The translations under genes were made by a program, and so were the position numbers. This document shows, in pieces, positions 7,672 through 15,589 of a stretch of 64,000 nt of DNA. Origin of the DNA: CBFDBF01 sp050287965 (GTDB lineage Bacteria > Pseudomonadota > Gammaproteobacteria > Chromatiales > Chromatiaceae); NCBI GenBank assembly GCA_050287965.1, contig JBNKCX010000041.1, forward strand, positions 1 through 64,000, written 5' to 3'. The notes under the pieces were generated by a model, which was not told where the DNA came from, made no database searches, and saw only the letters and a program-made list of their open reading frames with translations. Numbering within the stretch: position 1 is the stretch's first letter; each line of letters begins with the position of its first letter.

Positions 7672-8529
7672 ATGCGAAGAGGGAGGTTTCGACCCAGTAT
7701 TATTTCCTGGACAGACTATCTCAGGCAGGATGGATTGCCTTACTGTCCCGATTTGACCTTTCTGGCAGAAGGGGATTCCTGGTTTACGGTCAGCGGGTTT
7801 CCGGCCTATAACCTGCTGTTTGAATTGCGCTTCAACAAGAGTGCCGTGATCGTCAATTGCGGCATGCCGGGAGATACCATCAAGCATATGGCGCAGATCG
7901 AGAAGAACAGAAGCCTGCGTGAAGCGTTGTCGGCGGGTGCCCGGTGTTGGGACGGAATATTGTTAAGTGGCGGCGGAAACGATCTGATTGAAGAGATTGA
8001 CGATATTGTGCTCCCAAAGAACCGGCGGCCTTCAGTCGTCAGTGATCCGTCTCAGTATTGCGATCAGGCCCGGCTGAATAACCTGGTGGTAGAGGTTCAG
8101 CGTAGTTTCAGGAATATTGCGGCTTTGCGGGATCGGGAAGGGGGTCCCGGAAAGGGCGTGCCCATATTTGTGCATACCTACGATTACGTGGCTCCGCGTA
8201 ACGCGCCCGCTACCTTTATTTTTGGGGCGCTGGGTCCCTGGTTGTTTCCGGTATTGCGGGATCGCGAAATACCGGGCTCCGACTGGATGCCCTTGTCCAA
8301 TTATCTAATCGGTATTCTCGCGGAGGGAATTGTTGAACTGGAGACGGGTGACAATCCGATCTCAGACTTTTATGCCGTGGATACAAGAAATACCTTGAAA
8401 CCCGCCGAACTTGGTCAATCAGGTGATAGTCAGGATTGGCAAAACGAAATCCATCCGAACGGGGGCGGCTATGAAAAACTTGCCAAGAAGATGGAGGCGG
8501 TCTTTGCGAGCAAGCTTGGTAATTGGTGA
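7672..8529 (+). CDS. SGNH/GDSL-like hydrolase
   Basis: This 285-residue protein carries the SGNH esterase blocks. Block I is AEGDSWF with the candidate nucleophile Ser36, block II Gly is in NCGMPGDT near residue 64, block III is GGGND with Asn103, and block V is DWQNEIHPN with His261 and an Asp three residues or more upstream. Such enzymes cleave ester bonds in lipids, carbohydrates or peptidoglycan. There is no signal peptide, so a cytoplasmic location is likely. The start has a GGGAGAAGG ribosome binding site. The gene ends 41 bases before a tandem heptamer tract. The substrate is unknown. Confidence 0.75.
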   Translation: MRRGRFRPSIISWTDYLRQDGLPYCPDLTFLAEGDSWFTVSGFPAYNLLFELRFNKSAVIVNCGMPGDTIKHMAQIEKNRSLREALSAGARCWDGILLSGGGNDLIEEIDDIVLPKNRRPSVVSDPSQYCDQARLNNLVVEVQRSFRNIAALRDREGGPGKGVPIFVHTYDYVAPRNAPATFIFGALGPWLFPVLRDREIPGSDWMPLSNYLIGILAEGIVELETGDNPISDFYAVDTRNTLKPAELGQSGDSQDWQNEIHPNGGGYEKLAKKMEAVFASKLGNW

Positions 8530-8570
8530 TATCAGGGTTGTTTGAGAGGGCGTCTTCAATTAACTTCCCA

Positions 8571-8615
8571 CTGACAACTGACAACTGACAACTGACAACT
8601 GACAACTGACAACTG
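8571..8615. repeat. Tandem heptanucleotide repeat (CTGACAA, six full copies)
   Basis: Six exact copies of CTGACAA plus a partial CTG end two bases before the ATG of the next gene, so they occupy its untranslated leader. The same heptamer, in two or three copies, is found at 15598-15617, and degenerate versions occur near 17247-17273. Copy-number slippage here would change the spacing of any promoter or ribosome binding site for the amidotransferase gene. Confidence 0.9.
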
Positions 8616-8617
8616 TA

Positions 8618-9310
8618 ATGCGCGCACACTATTTACAGCATGTACCGTTCGAGGGTCTCGGCAGTATCGCGACCTGGCTTGGTGACGCCGGGTACGAAAT
8701 CAACAGTACCGGTTTTCACCGGTCCGCAGAGCTTCCAGCGGTGGAGGATATCGATTTACTCGTAGTCATGGGCGGGCCCATGAGCGTGAACGATGAAGAT
8801 GAGTATCCGTGGCTGGCGGAAGAGAAGGAATTCATAAGACGTATAATAGAGGCGGGCAGGCCCACCCTCGGAATATGTCTGGGTGCTCAGCTCATAGCGG
8901 ATGCGCTGGGCGGTAAAGTCTTCGCGAATCCGGTCAAGGAAATCGGCTGGTTTCCGATCAGGGGTATTGAAACCGGCGATAATACGCTATTTCGGTTCCC
9001 GGAGGAGATCGAGGTGTTTCATTGGCATGGGGAGACATTCAGTCTGCCGCCGGGGGCGGTTCGCATAGCGGAGAGCCGTGGTTGTGAAAATCAGGCGTTC
9101 CAGATCGGCCGCAACGTTATCGGTCTGCAGTTTCACCTGGAAACCACACCGGAATCCGCCCGGGCTATTGTGGAAAACTGCCGGGATGAGCTGGTTGACC
9201 AGGAATATATTCAGTCGGAAAAGGAGATTCTTTCTGCACCGCGGGAGAGATATGCGGCAATTAACCGCTTAATGGCGGATGTGCTTGAGTGGATAACGGT
9301 TGATAGTTAA
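8618..9310 (+). CDS. Class I glutamine amidotransferase-like protein
   Basis: This 230-residue standalone amidotransferase has the nucleophile elbow LGICLGAQL (Cys87) and the catalytic His173 and Glu175 in LQFHLETTPES. It resembles the GMP synthase-like free-standing proteins of the GuaA glutaminase clan, which hydrolyse glutamine or act on gamma-glutamyl compounds. No synthetase partner is adjacent, so the acceptor is unknown. The start ATG lies directly behind the heptamer array and has no recognisable Shine-Dalgarno sequence, which suggests weak or unusual initiation. Confidence 0.82.
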   Translation: MRAHYLQHVPFEGLGSIATWLGDAGYEINSTGFHRSAELPAVEDIDLLVVMGGPMSVNDEDEYPWLAEEKEFIRRIIEAGRPTLGICLGAQLIADALGGKVFANPVKEIGWFPIRGIETGDNTLFRFPEEIEVFHWHGETFSLPPGAVRIAESRGCENQAFQIGRNVIGLQFHLETTPESARAIVENCRDELVDQEYIQSEKEILSAPRERYAAINRLMADVLEWITVDS

Positions 9311-9339
9311 TCGTTGTCGGCTGGGTTTGTTTTCGAGCT

Positions 9340-9693
9340 CTATTTCTTTTTTTTCGAAGCCGCCCTTATAGCCGCGCTATAGGCCATGTTTGCCCAGGTG
9401 TTCATGGCCTCGGCGTCTTCCAACGTCTCCTCCGGGGCCTGAAAGTAGCCTAACCTGCACTCTTTTCCCTGTCTCAGGTAGGAAAACGCCTCGAGTCCCC
9501 TGACGGTAAATTCACTTTCGTTCTCATCGTCAGCCTTCAGGTACAGGGTGCTGTCGGTAATGAGCGCAAACATCAGGCCCTCGAGAAAGATCCCGTGTCC
9601 GCCGAACATTCTTTTCGCGTATACCGGACCGATGGTCTGCATGAGATCGACCACATGGGTCACAAACGCCTTTTCATCACTGGATAGGGGCAT
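9340..9693 (-). CDS. TfoX/Sxy N-terminal-domain protein
   Basis: This 117-residue protein matches the TfoX N-terminal domain: RMFGGHGIFLEGLMFALI, then LYLKADDENE, then a C-terminal helix ending in four lysines. Full TfoX/Sxy, a competence co-regulator working with CRP, has a second C-terminal domain that is missing here. Single-domain versions are common and mostly uncharacterised. It follows the PolX-like HhH gene by 32 bases on the same strand and may be cotranscribed. A role in competence is not supported by any neighbour. Confidence 0.8.
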   Translation of the reverse strand: MPLSSDEKAFVTHVVDLMQTIGPVYAKRMFGGHGIFLEGLMFALITDSTLYLKADDENESEFTVRGLEAFSYLRQGKECRLGYFQAPEETLEDAEAMNTWANMAYSAAIRAASKKKK

Positions 9694-9725
9694 GGGGTTG
9701 GAAGTATGAAGTTCGTGGTTGAAAG

Positions 9726-10610
9726 TCAGAGGGGCGGGCTGTGCCCGCCGTTTATTTGATCGTCATAATAGGCTCGGCATTCCCGTTCCCTGCCTCTGAC
9801 CACGCGCATGCCGATCAAGGGACCGTGGGTCTCGGTCACCACTGTCTGTTGTCCCTCCTGATGGTGGTGATCATAGAAAAAAATTACCACCCAGTCCCGT
9901 GTTCGATCCAGGCGGTGGGCGAGGGCGGTGTTCGAATACATGGCGGTAAAGTGCCAATCCCCTTCTTCCAAGTGCATTACCGGAAGCCAGGCCTTCCCTT
10001 CAGGATTGAAACGTTTGGGTGCGATCACGGGCAGCTCTCCGGATTTCGCCATGTCATGGTATATCCGATCCACTTTCAGGATCAGGTCCACATCGGGGCC
10101 GGTATGTTCCGAAATACGGCGACGACTGCGTGTGGGTCCGAGCATGGTGGCGAGGGAGGCCCGCAGGGCCTCGAGACGGCGGTTACCTATACCCTTGATT
10201 CTCGCCAGACTACCGTCGAAGGCGGCGTTTTCCAGGGCCTCCAGGGTGTCGAGATGGAGTTCGTCATGGATGCGTTGGGCCAGATCGGGGCCGATGCCGG
10301 GTACGGTCTGGAACAGGTGCACCGGATCGAGTATCCCGCGCAGTCGCTCCAGTTGAATCCAGCGTCCGGTCTGGATGATTTCGCTGATCGAGGTGGCGAT
10401 CCCCTTGCCGATATCGGGCAGCGCGATAAGGCCTTCCAGGCCGCCTTCTTCCAGCAGGGTCGCCAGATCGACATCGAGGGCGGCCACTGATTCCGCGGCA
10501 TGCCGGTAGGCCCGGATACGGAAGGGATTGGCCCCCTGTTGTTCCAGCAGTTCCGCCATTTGCTCCAGCTTCATGGCGATAGCGGTGTTCAGGGGCGCAT
10601 CCAGAACCAT
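9726..10610 (-). CDS. Helix-hairpin-helix protein like the N-terminus of family X DNA polymerase
   Basis: This 294-residue protein has an N-terminal 8-kDa-like HhH domain (NPFRIRAYRHAAESV, then LPDIGKGIATSISEI, residues 1-75). Further hairpins follow (VPGIGPDLAQRIHDEL, then IKGIGNRRLEALRASL, to about 155). In PolX these bind gapped DNA. The nucleotidyl-transfer palm is absent; instead there is a C-terminal domain (about 180-290) with WLPVMHLEEGDWHFTAMYSN and WVVIFFYDHHHQEG that I recognise only as recurring in bacterial proteins of this type. It is probably DNA-binding, with an unknown enzymatic role. The last residues, NGGHSPPL, are encoded by a dispersed hairpin repeat, so the natural C-terminus may have been replaced. 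It lies downstream of the PEBP gene. Confidence 0.72.
   Translation of the reverse strand: MVLDAPLNTAIAMKLEQMAELLEQQGANPFRIRAYRHAAESVAALDVDLATLLEEGGLEGLIALPDIGKGIATSISEIIQTGRWIQLERLRGILDPVHLFQTVPGIGPDLAQRIHDELHLDTLEALENAAFDGSLARIKGIGNRRLEALRASLATMLGPTRSRRRISEHTGPDVDLILKVDRIYHDMAKSGELPVIAPKRFNPEGKAWLPVMHLEEGDWHFTAMYSNTALAHRLDRTRDWVVIFFYDHHHQEGQQTVVTETHGPLIGMRVVRGRERECRAYYDDQINGGHSPPL
9733..9749. repeat. GC hairpin repeat, copy A (shared with 15067-15083)
   Basis: GGCGGGC pairs with GCCCGCC around TGT and is followed by GTTTA. The same unit with one changed base occurs at 15067-15083, and a degenerate version lies near 19204-19222. This copy lies inside the reading frame of the HhH gene and supplies its last residues before the stop. 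Confidence 0.8.
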
Positions 10611-10633
10611 GTCGGCAGGGGCGGAGCGGGTGT

Positions 10634-11110
10634 TTAACCGCCGCGCTGGTAGGTGCCGATCAGTTGCGTCTGGTCCAGTATATGCCCCTGCATGGCCTGT
10701 TCCAGCTCCTTTTTCGTCGGCTGTCCCAGATCCGGCAGTAGGGTGTCCAGGGCATAGAGCTTGAAAAAGTACCGGTGGCGGCCGATGGGCGGGCAGGGGC
10801 CGCCAAAGCGGGTTCGTTTCCAGTCGTTGAGCCCCCCCAGGGTACCCGCCGGAAGTTCCGGGTCCGTAACTGCCTCCGGGAGACCGCCGGTTTCGGGTGC
10901 AATGTTATAAAGCACCCAATGCACCCAGGTCATCTTCGGTGCCGCCGGATCCGGCGCGTCCGGGTCGTCCACGATAAGGACCAGGCTGCGGGTGTCCGGT
11001 GGCAGCCCGTTCCAGGAAAGCTGCGGCGGGATATCGTCGCCGTCGCAGGTAAAACGGACGGGGATTTCGCCGTTATGACGGAAAGCGGATGAACTGAGGA
11101 TGAGGCTCAT
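10634..11110 (-). CDS. YbhB/YbcL-family PEBP (Raf-kinase-inhibitor-like) protein
   Basis: This is a 158-residue phosphatidylethanolamine-binding-protein relative, the same size as E. coli YbhB. It has the ligand-pocket motifs CDGDDIPPQLSW, VDDPDAPD, WVHWVLYNI and GRHRYFFKLYALD. The biochemical role of bacterial members is unsettled. I chose the ATG at 11110 because a strong GGAGGAG lies 5 bases upstream. The frame stays open to an ATG at 11305 and would add 65 residues with a signal-peptide-like stretch (YALLLTGVLLAPFPA), giving a YbcL-like periplasmic protein. The longer start lacks a good ribosome binding site, so the location is uncertain. Confidence 0.8.
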   Translation of the reverse strand: MSLILSSSAFRHNGEIPVRFTCDGDDIPPQLSWNGLPPDTRSLVLIVDDPDAPDPAAPKMTWVHWVLYNIAPETGGLPEAVTDPELPAGTLGGLNDWKRTRFGGPCPPIGRHRYFFKLYALDTLLPDLGQPTKKELEQAMQGHILDQTQLIGTYQRGG

Positions 11111-11335
11111 GGGGTCTCCTCCTTCTGCAGCGGTATTCTGATACTCGCGGTGAACCGGTTCCTGTTCGGCGGCGTGATTGATCGCGGGGAATGGTGCGAG
11201 CAGCACGCCGGTCAAAAGCAGCGCATATGCCGGCCGCAGATCGAAAGCGGGCCGATTAGCGGTGCGTTTCAAGGGATGTCTCCGTTTCCCGCAGTCTCTT
11301 TTCATCTAAATAGCATCGAAACGACGATTCCGCCA

Positions 11336-12610
11336 TCAGGTAATGGACGCCAGGATGGAGGTTTTTTCAAGACGATCCGCCAGTATCTCGAGAAGGATTC
11401 GGTTGAACGAGGACTGCAGTTGTTCCGAGGCCTCCCGCAGTACGTCCGATTTGAGCTTGATAACGACGACGTAATCATTGCTTATAACGCTGGCGCTGCG
11501 CGCGCGCTTTCTTCCATGGATGTAGGCCATCTCGCCGAAACATTGACCGGACTTGATATCTCCCAGAGAGGAATCGCCGATCATGATGCGGGCGCTTCCG
11601 GAGGCCAGGATATAGAGGGAACCGCCGATCTGGCCCTCCTTGAGCAGTTCCTTATGCGGAGGAAACTTGCGCCATTTGCTGATGCGCACCACTTCCCATA
11701 GCTCCACTTCACTGAAGCTACGGAAGAAGTCGAGGTTCTTGAGGGTATTGAAACGCTCGGTATCCGAGACATCCTCGGAAGGCATCTCCAGCTGGTTGTT
11801 GACCTCCACCAGATCCTTCGCCAGCTCGGTCCAGTTCTGATAGCGGTTCTTGGGATTTTTCTTGATGCATTTTTCGACGATCTGCACCAGCAGGGGCGAG
11901 ATATCGGAACGCAAAGTGGTCAGCGACGGCGGTTCTTCCTGGGATATCTTCTTGATCAGCTCCGCCTGATTCTTGGCGGAAAACGGCAGCCGGCCGCTGA
12001 GCAGGCGATACATCACCACCCCCAGGGAGTAGATATCAGCCTGGTGGGTGATGTTTTCTCCCTTGATATGTTCCGGCGACATGTAGGCGGGAGAACCGAC
12101 CGGATCGACGATCTGGGTAAGATCGGAGTTCTCCATCAGGGCGGTGCCGAAATCGCTGATCTTTACCTCGCCGTCCTTATCCAGTAACAGGTTGGCCGGT
12201 TTGATATCGCGATGGATGACCCCCTGACGAGCGGCATAGTCCAGGGCGCTGCAGACCTTGAATATGATTTCGATGACGTTGTCATAGGGGAGCAGGCTCT
12301 TGGGTTTGGCGTATTTATCGAGGGTGTCGCCCGGCACATATTCCATAACGATGTAATGCAGATCGTCTTCGGTGCCCGCATCGAAGACCGATACGATATG
12401 CGGATGACGCAGCTTGCCGGCCAGGCTCGCCTCGTTGATAAACATCTTCTTGAACTTCAGGCCGTGGTGCGGATCGCTGAAAGCGGCCTGCAGGGCGACC
12501 TTTATTGCCACCTCCTGTCCGGTAAAGGGGTCCCGACCGAGATAGACGGTGCTGGTGGCACCCTTGCCGATAAGCTCCAGGATCTCGAATTTTCCGATGG
12601 TCTTGCGCAT
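11336..12610 (-). CDS. Serine/threonine protein kinase with C-terminal cyclic-nucleotide-binding domain
   Basis: The 424-residue product begins with a Hanks-type kinase: GKGATSTVYLG loop near residue 15, VAIK Lys37, catalytic IHRDIKPAN with Asp135, DFG at 153-155, and APE-like SPEH near 177. All key residues are present. After a linker, residues from about 295 form a cNMP-binding-like domain (FFRSFSEVELWEV, then GSLYILASGSARI, FGEMAYI and RARSAS). The FGEMA-x-RARSA pocket resembles that of CRP-type domains, so cAMP or cGMP could gate the kinase. No transmembrane segment is seen, so it is cytoplasmic. The start follows the FAH stop by 7 bases, so the two genes are probably cotranscribed. Confidence 0.88.
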   Translation of the reverse strand: MRKTIGKFEILELIGKGATSTVYLGRDPFTGQEVAIKVALQAAFSDPHHGLKFKKMFINEASLAGKLRHPHIVSVFDAGTEDDLHYIVMEYVPGDTLDKYAKPKSLLPYDNVIEIIFKVCSALDYAARQGVIHRDIKPANLLLDKDGEVKISDFGTALMENSDLTQIVDPVGSPAYMSPEHIKGENITHQADIYSLGVVMYRLLSGRLPFSAKNQAELIKKISQEEPPSLTTLRSDISPLLVQIVEKCIKKNPKNRYQNWTELAKDLVEVNNQLEMPSEDVSDTERFNTLKNLDFFRSFSEVELWEVVRISKWRKFPPHKELLKEGQIGGSLYILASGSARIMIGDSSLGDIKSGQCFGEMAYIHGRKRARSASVISNDYVVVIKLKSDVLREASEQLQSSFNRILLEILADRLEKTSILASIT

Positions 12611-12617
12611 AGGGTTT

Positions 12618-13424
12618 TCAGCCGGCGGCGACAACAGGGTTGGAGAGTTCGCCGATACCCTCGATCTCCACGCTGACCCGATCGCCGGCGGAGAGGAATA
12701 CCGGGGGAGTGCGCGCCACACCGACCCCCGGGGGGGTGCCGGTGAGGATGACGGTGCCGGGTATCAGGGTGGTGTCCCGGCTCAGTTCGCTGATCAGGCG
12801 GGCGACACTGAAGATCATATCCGAGGTATTCCCGTCCTGCATGAGCTCTCCGTTCAGATAACAGCGTACCCGCAAAGACTGGGGGTCGGGGATTTCGTCA
12901 CGGGTTACCAGAACCGGTCCCAGGGGACAGAAGCCGTCGAAACTCTTACCCCTCACCCATTGGCCTCCGCCGGCGTGCCGTTGCCAGCGTCGGGCGGACA
13001 CGTCGTTGGCGCAGGTATATCCGAGAACGTGGGTCAAAGCACTCTCCTCCGGAACATCACGCGCGGCGGTGCCGATAATCACCGCCAGTTCCGCTTCATA
13101 ATCGACCTCCGGTCCACGGTTGCAGCAGACGGGCAGGACGATGTCGGAGTCCGGATGGTTAAGGGCGGCGCTGTTCTTCATAAAAAGGATGGGGTTCTCG
13201 GAGACCTTTTGTCCGGTCTCTTCCGCGTGGGCATGATAATTCAGGCCGATACAGAGGATGTTACTCGGTTCCAGCGGCGCCAGCCGTTCCGCAATGGCGG
13301 TGGTTTCACCGCTCTTTTCCAGGCCCTGGAACAGATCGCCGTGGAGCAGTTCCGCCGATCCATCACCCTGGTCGATGCCGTAGCGGGTGCGGCCTTGCGG
13401 ATCTACAAATCGGGTTATGCGCAT
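12618..13424 (-). CDS. Fumarylacetoacetate-hydrolase-family protein
   Basis: This protein of about 268 residues has the FAH-family core: LCIGLNYHAHAEETG near residue 58, the metal-binding GPEVDYEAELAVIIG with Glu residues near 107-109, GYTCANDVSARRWQ, and ILTGTPPGVG. Family members hydrolyse or decarboxylate beta-diketo acids such as acylpyruvates or hydroxymuconates using Mg2+ or Mn2+. The exact substrate cannot be read here. I placed the start at the ATG at 13424; a longer frame to 13529 contains Cys-rich residues that do not fit the family. It is divergent from gabD across 173 bases and heads the kinase operon. Confidence 0.82.
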   Translation of the reverse strand: MRITRFVDPQGRTRYGIDQGDGSAELLHGDLFQGLEKSGETTAIAERLAPLEPSNILCIGLNYHAHAEETGQKVSENPILFMKNSAALNHPDSDIVLPVCCNRGPEVDYEAELAVIIGTAARDVPEESALTHVLGYTCANDVSARRWQRHAGGGQWVRGKSFDGFCPLGPVLVTRDEIPDPQSLRVRCYLNGELMQDGNTSDMIFSVARLISELSRDTTLIPGTVILTGTPPGVGVARTPPVFLSAGDRVSVEIEGIGELSNPVVAAG

Positions 13425-13597
13425 TTTTCGGTTATTGTAGTGTCGAAGTGCATGGTTAAACATGTAAATGATACAACAAGTTACGGGAAACGGCGTAAAG
13501 CAGGTAAGAATATCCGACTCTGTTCTCATTTGATCCTGTGAGGTTTGGATCGTAGAGTGACCGACGGTACCCAGGAAATTCCCGGAGGGGTGGGACG

Positions 13598-15049
13598 ATG
13601 AAACTGAAAAACGGTTCGCTGTTTCGGCAACAGGGCTACATCAACGGCGAGTGGGTTGATGCGGACGACGACGGTGTTCGCACAATAAAAAATCCCTCCA
13701 CCGGTGAAATTCTCGGCACCGTTCCCAACATGGGGCGGGATGAGGCCCGGCGTGCCATCGAGGCGGCGAATGCCGCCTGGCCCGCATGGCGGGAGAAAAC
13801 GGCGGCCGAGCGCGCGCTTATATTACGCCGTTGGTACGAGCTGCTGTTGGAGAACAAGGAGGATCTGGCCATCCTTATGACCCAGGAGCAGGGAAAACCC
13901 ATCAGCGAGTCGCGGGGTGAAGTGGTGTACGGCGCCTCATTCATCGAATGGTTCGCGGAAGAGGGGAAACGTATCTATGGTGACACCATCCCTCAGCACC
14001 AGGCGGACCGGCGTGTTGTGGTTATCAAACAGCCTATCGGGGTCTGCGCCGCCATCACACCCTGGAATTTTCCCAATGCCATGATTACCCGTAAGGCCGG
14101 CGCGGCCCTGGCGGCCGGTTGTAGCATGGTGTTGAAGCCGGCGGGTGCAACGCCGTTTTCCGCCCTGGCACTCTGCGAGCTGGGGGAGCAGGCGGGTATC
14201 CCCGCCGGAGTATTCAGCGTGGTTACCGGTTCGGCCGGGGCCATCGGCGAAGAGATGACCTCTAACCCCATCGTTCGGAAGCTCTCCTTTACCGGATCCA
14301 CCGCCGTGGGTGTGCAGTTGATGGAACAGTGCGCTCCGACCATGAAGAAGTTGTCTCTTGAGCTGGGGGGCAATGCGCCTTTCATCGTCTTCGACGACGC
14401 CGATCTGGACGCGGCGGTGGAGGGGGCGATCCAGTCCAAATACCGTAATGCCGGACAGACCTGCGTCTGCGCCAACCGGCTGCTTGTTCAGGACGGGGTA
14501 TACGACGCCTTCGCGGAGAAACTGGCGGTGGCGGTAAACGATCTGAAGGTGGGGGACGGTATGGGTGAGGATGTAACCCAGGGTCCGCTGATTAACGAGG
14601 ATGCGGTGCGCAAGGTGGAACAGCACATCGCCGATGCCGTGGACAAGGGGGCGCGTGTGGTCGTGGGCGGCAAGCGGCACCAATTGGGGGGCAGCTTCTT
14701 TCAACCGACTCTGATTGCGGACGTTTCCTCCGAGATGCTGATCGCCCGCGAAGAGACCTTCGGCCCCGTGGCACCACTGTTTCGTTTTCATACCGAAGAG
14801 GAAGCGATCTGGATGGCCAACGACACCGAGTTCGGTCTCGCGGCTTATTTCTACAGCCGTGACGTGGGTCGTGTCTGGCGGGTGGCCGAAGGGCTGGAGT
14901 ACGGCATGGTGGGCATCAACTCAGGTATCATCTCCACCGCCGTGGCGCCCTTTGGCGGCGTGAAGCAGTCCGGTATCGGCCGCGAAGGTTCAAAGTACGG
15001 GATCGAAGAGTATCTCGAGGTGAAGTACCTCTGCATGGCGATCAGCTAG
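13598..15049 (+). CDS. gabD: NAD(P)-dependent succinate-semialdehyde dehydrogenase
   Basis: This 483-residue aldehyde dehydrogenase is of the GabD type. It has TPWNFPNAMITRKAGAALAAG for cofactor binding, Glu255 in LELGGN as the general base, and Cys289 in GQTCVCANR as the nucleophile. The second Cys two residues later and the C-terminal SGIGREGSKYGIEEYLE are typical of GabD, which oxidises succinate semialdehyde to succinate at the end of the GABA pathway. A strong GGAGGGGTGGG ribosome binding site precedes the ATG. No gabT transaminase is adjacent. The stop is followed within 20 bases by a hairpin repeat. Confidence 0.88.
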   Translation: MKLKNGSLFRQQGYINGEWVDADDDGVRTIKNPSTGEILGTVPNMGRDEARRAIEAANAAWPAWREKTAAERALILRRWYELLLENKEDLAILMTQEQGKPISESRGEVVYGASFIEWFAEEGKRIYGDTIPQHQADRRVVVIKQPIGVCAAITPWNFPNAMITRKAGAALAAGCSMVLKPAGATPFSALALCELGEQAGIPAGVFSVVTGSAGAIGEEMTSNPIVRKLSFTGSTAVGVQLMEQCAPTMKKLSLELGGNAPFIVFDDADLDAAVEGAIQSKYRNAGQTCVCANRLLVQDGVYDAFAEKLAVAVNDLKVGDGMGEDVTQGPLINEDAVRKVEQHIADAVDKGARVVVGGKRHQLGGSFFQPTLIADVSSEMLIAREETFGPVAPLFRFHTEEEAIWMANDTEFGLAAYFYSRDVGRVWRVAEGLEYGMVGINSGIISTAVAPFGGVKQSGIGREGSKYGIEEYLEVKYLCMAIS

Positions 15050-15066
15050 GAGCTGGAAGCTTGCAG

Positions 15067-15083
15067 GGCGGGCTGTACCCGCC
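15067..15083. repeat. GC hairpin repeat, copy B
   Basis: GGCGGGC-TGT-ACCCGCC, followed by GTTTA, matches copy A at 9733-9749 in 16 of 17 bases and in its downstream flank. It lies between the convergent ends of gabD and the MEKHLA gene, where it may act as a bidirectional terminator. Confidence 0.8.
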
Positions 15084-15090
15084 GTTTAGT

Positions 15091-15561
15091 CTACAAATAC
15101 CGCCACTTGTTGATCCTGGCCGCCTGGCCGCAATGGGTGCCTTCCCGGTCGAGCAGATTCCAGATCATGGCGTCCTGTATCTCGAAACGGCGGCCGCTCG
15201 AGGAGATGCGAATACCCCGGTAGTCGTCGATAAAGCCGTCGCGGGAGACGCGTGCCAGGAGCTGCGACCGTTTTTCGCGATTCTCCGGTTCCGCCGATTG
15301 CTTGGAATGCAGACAGGTAAACTCGTCCCAGGAGAGTTCGAACAGTTCCAGGGCCACGGCATTGCCGTAGTTAAAGATCGGGTCCTCTTCGGTGCCGTGG
15401 GAAAGCACTGCAAAGGGTGCAAGGAAGAGCAGACGTGCGGTCTCCTCCGGGGATGCGGCCGGTGTTATAAATTCATGTCCGGTCCAGTGGCGGAAACTAC
15501 GCAGCAGGGTCTCAACATGATCCTGGTGCTGTTGATTCATATAGGAAGAGGAAATAGACAT
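15091..15561 (-). CDS. MEKHLA-domain protein
   Basis: This protein of about 156 residues resembles the MEKHLA domain, a PAS-like sensory fold first noted at the C-terminus of plant HD-ZIP III proteins. Visible features are LLRSFRHWTGHEF, then FAVLSHGTEEDPIFNYGNAVALELFELSWDEF written in two conserved pieces, and DYRGIRISSSGRRFEI. Free-standing bacterial copies may sense a small ligand or redox state; none is assigned. The frame extends four codons further to a TTG, and no start has a clear ribosome binding site. It is convergent with gabD and lies downstream of nfo. Confidence 0.75.
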   Translation of the reverse strand: MSISSSYMNQQHQDHVETLLRSFRHWTGHEFITPAASPEETARLLFLAPFAVLSHGTEEDPIFNYGNAVALELFELSWDEFTCLHSKQSAEPENREKRSQLLARVSRDGFIDDYRGIRISSSGRRFEIQDAMIWNLLDREGTHCGQAARINKWRYL

Positions 15562-15589
15562 ACGAAAATCCAATAAGGTAACAAAACCG

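Noticed and set aside
8571..8615. CRISPR-like short tandem repeat
   Set aside because: Units are 7 bases with no spacers, so this is a simple tandem repeat.
11111..11305. N-terminal extension of the PEBP gene with signal-like residues
   Set aside because: The internal ATG has a strong ribosome binding site and gives the usual YbhB length. The extension is kept only as an alternative.
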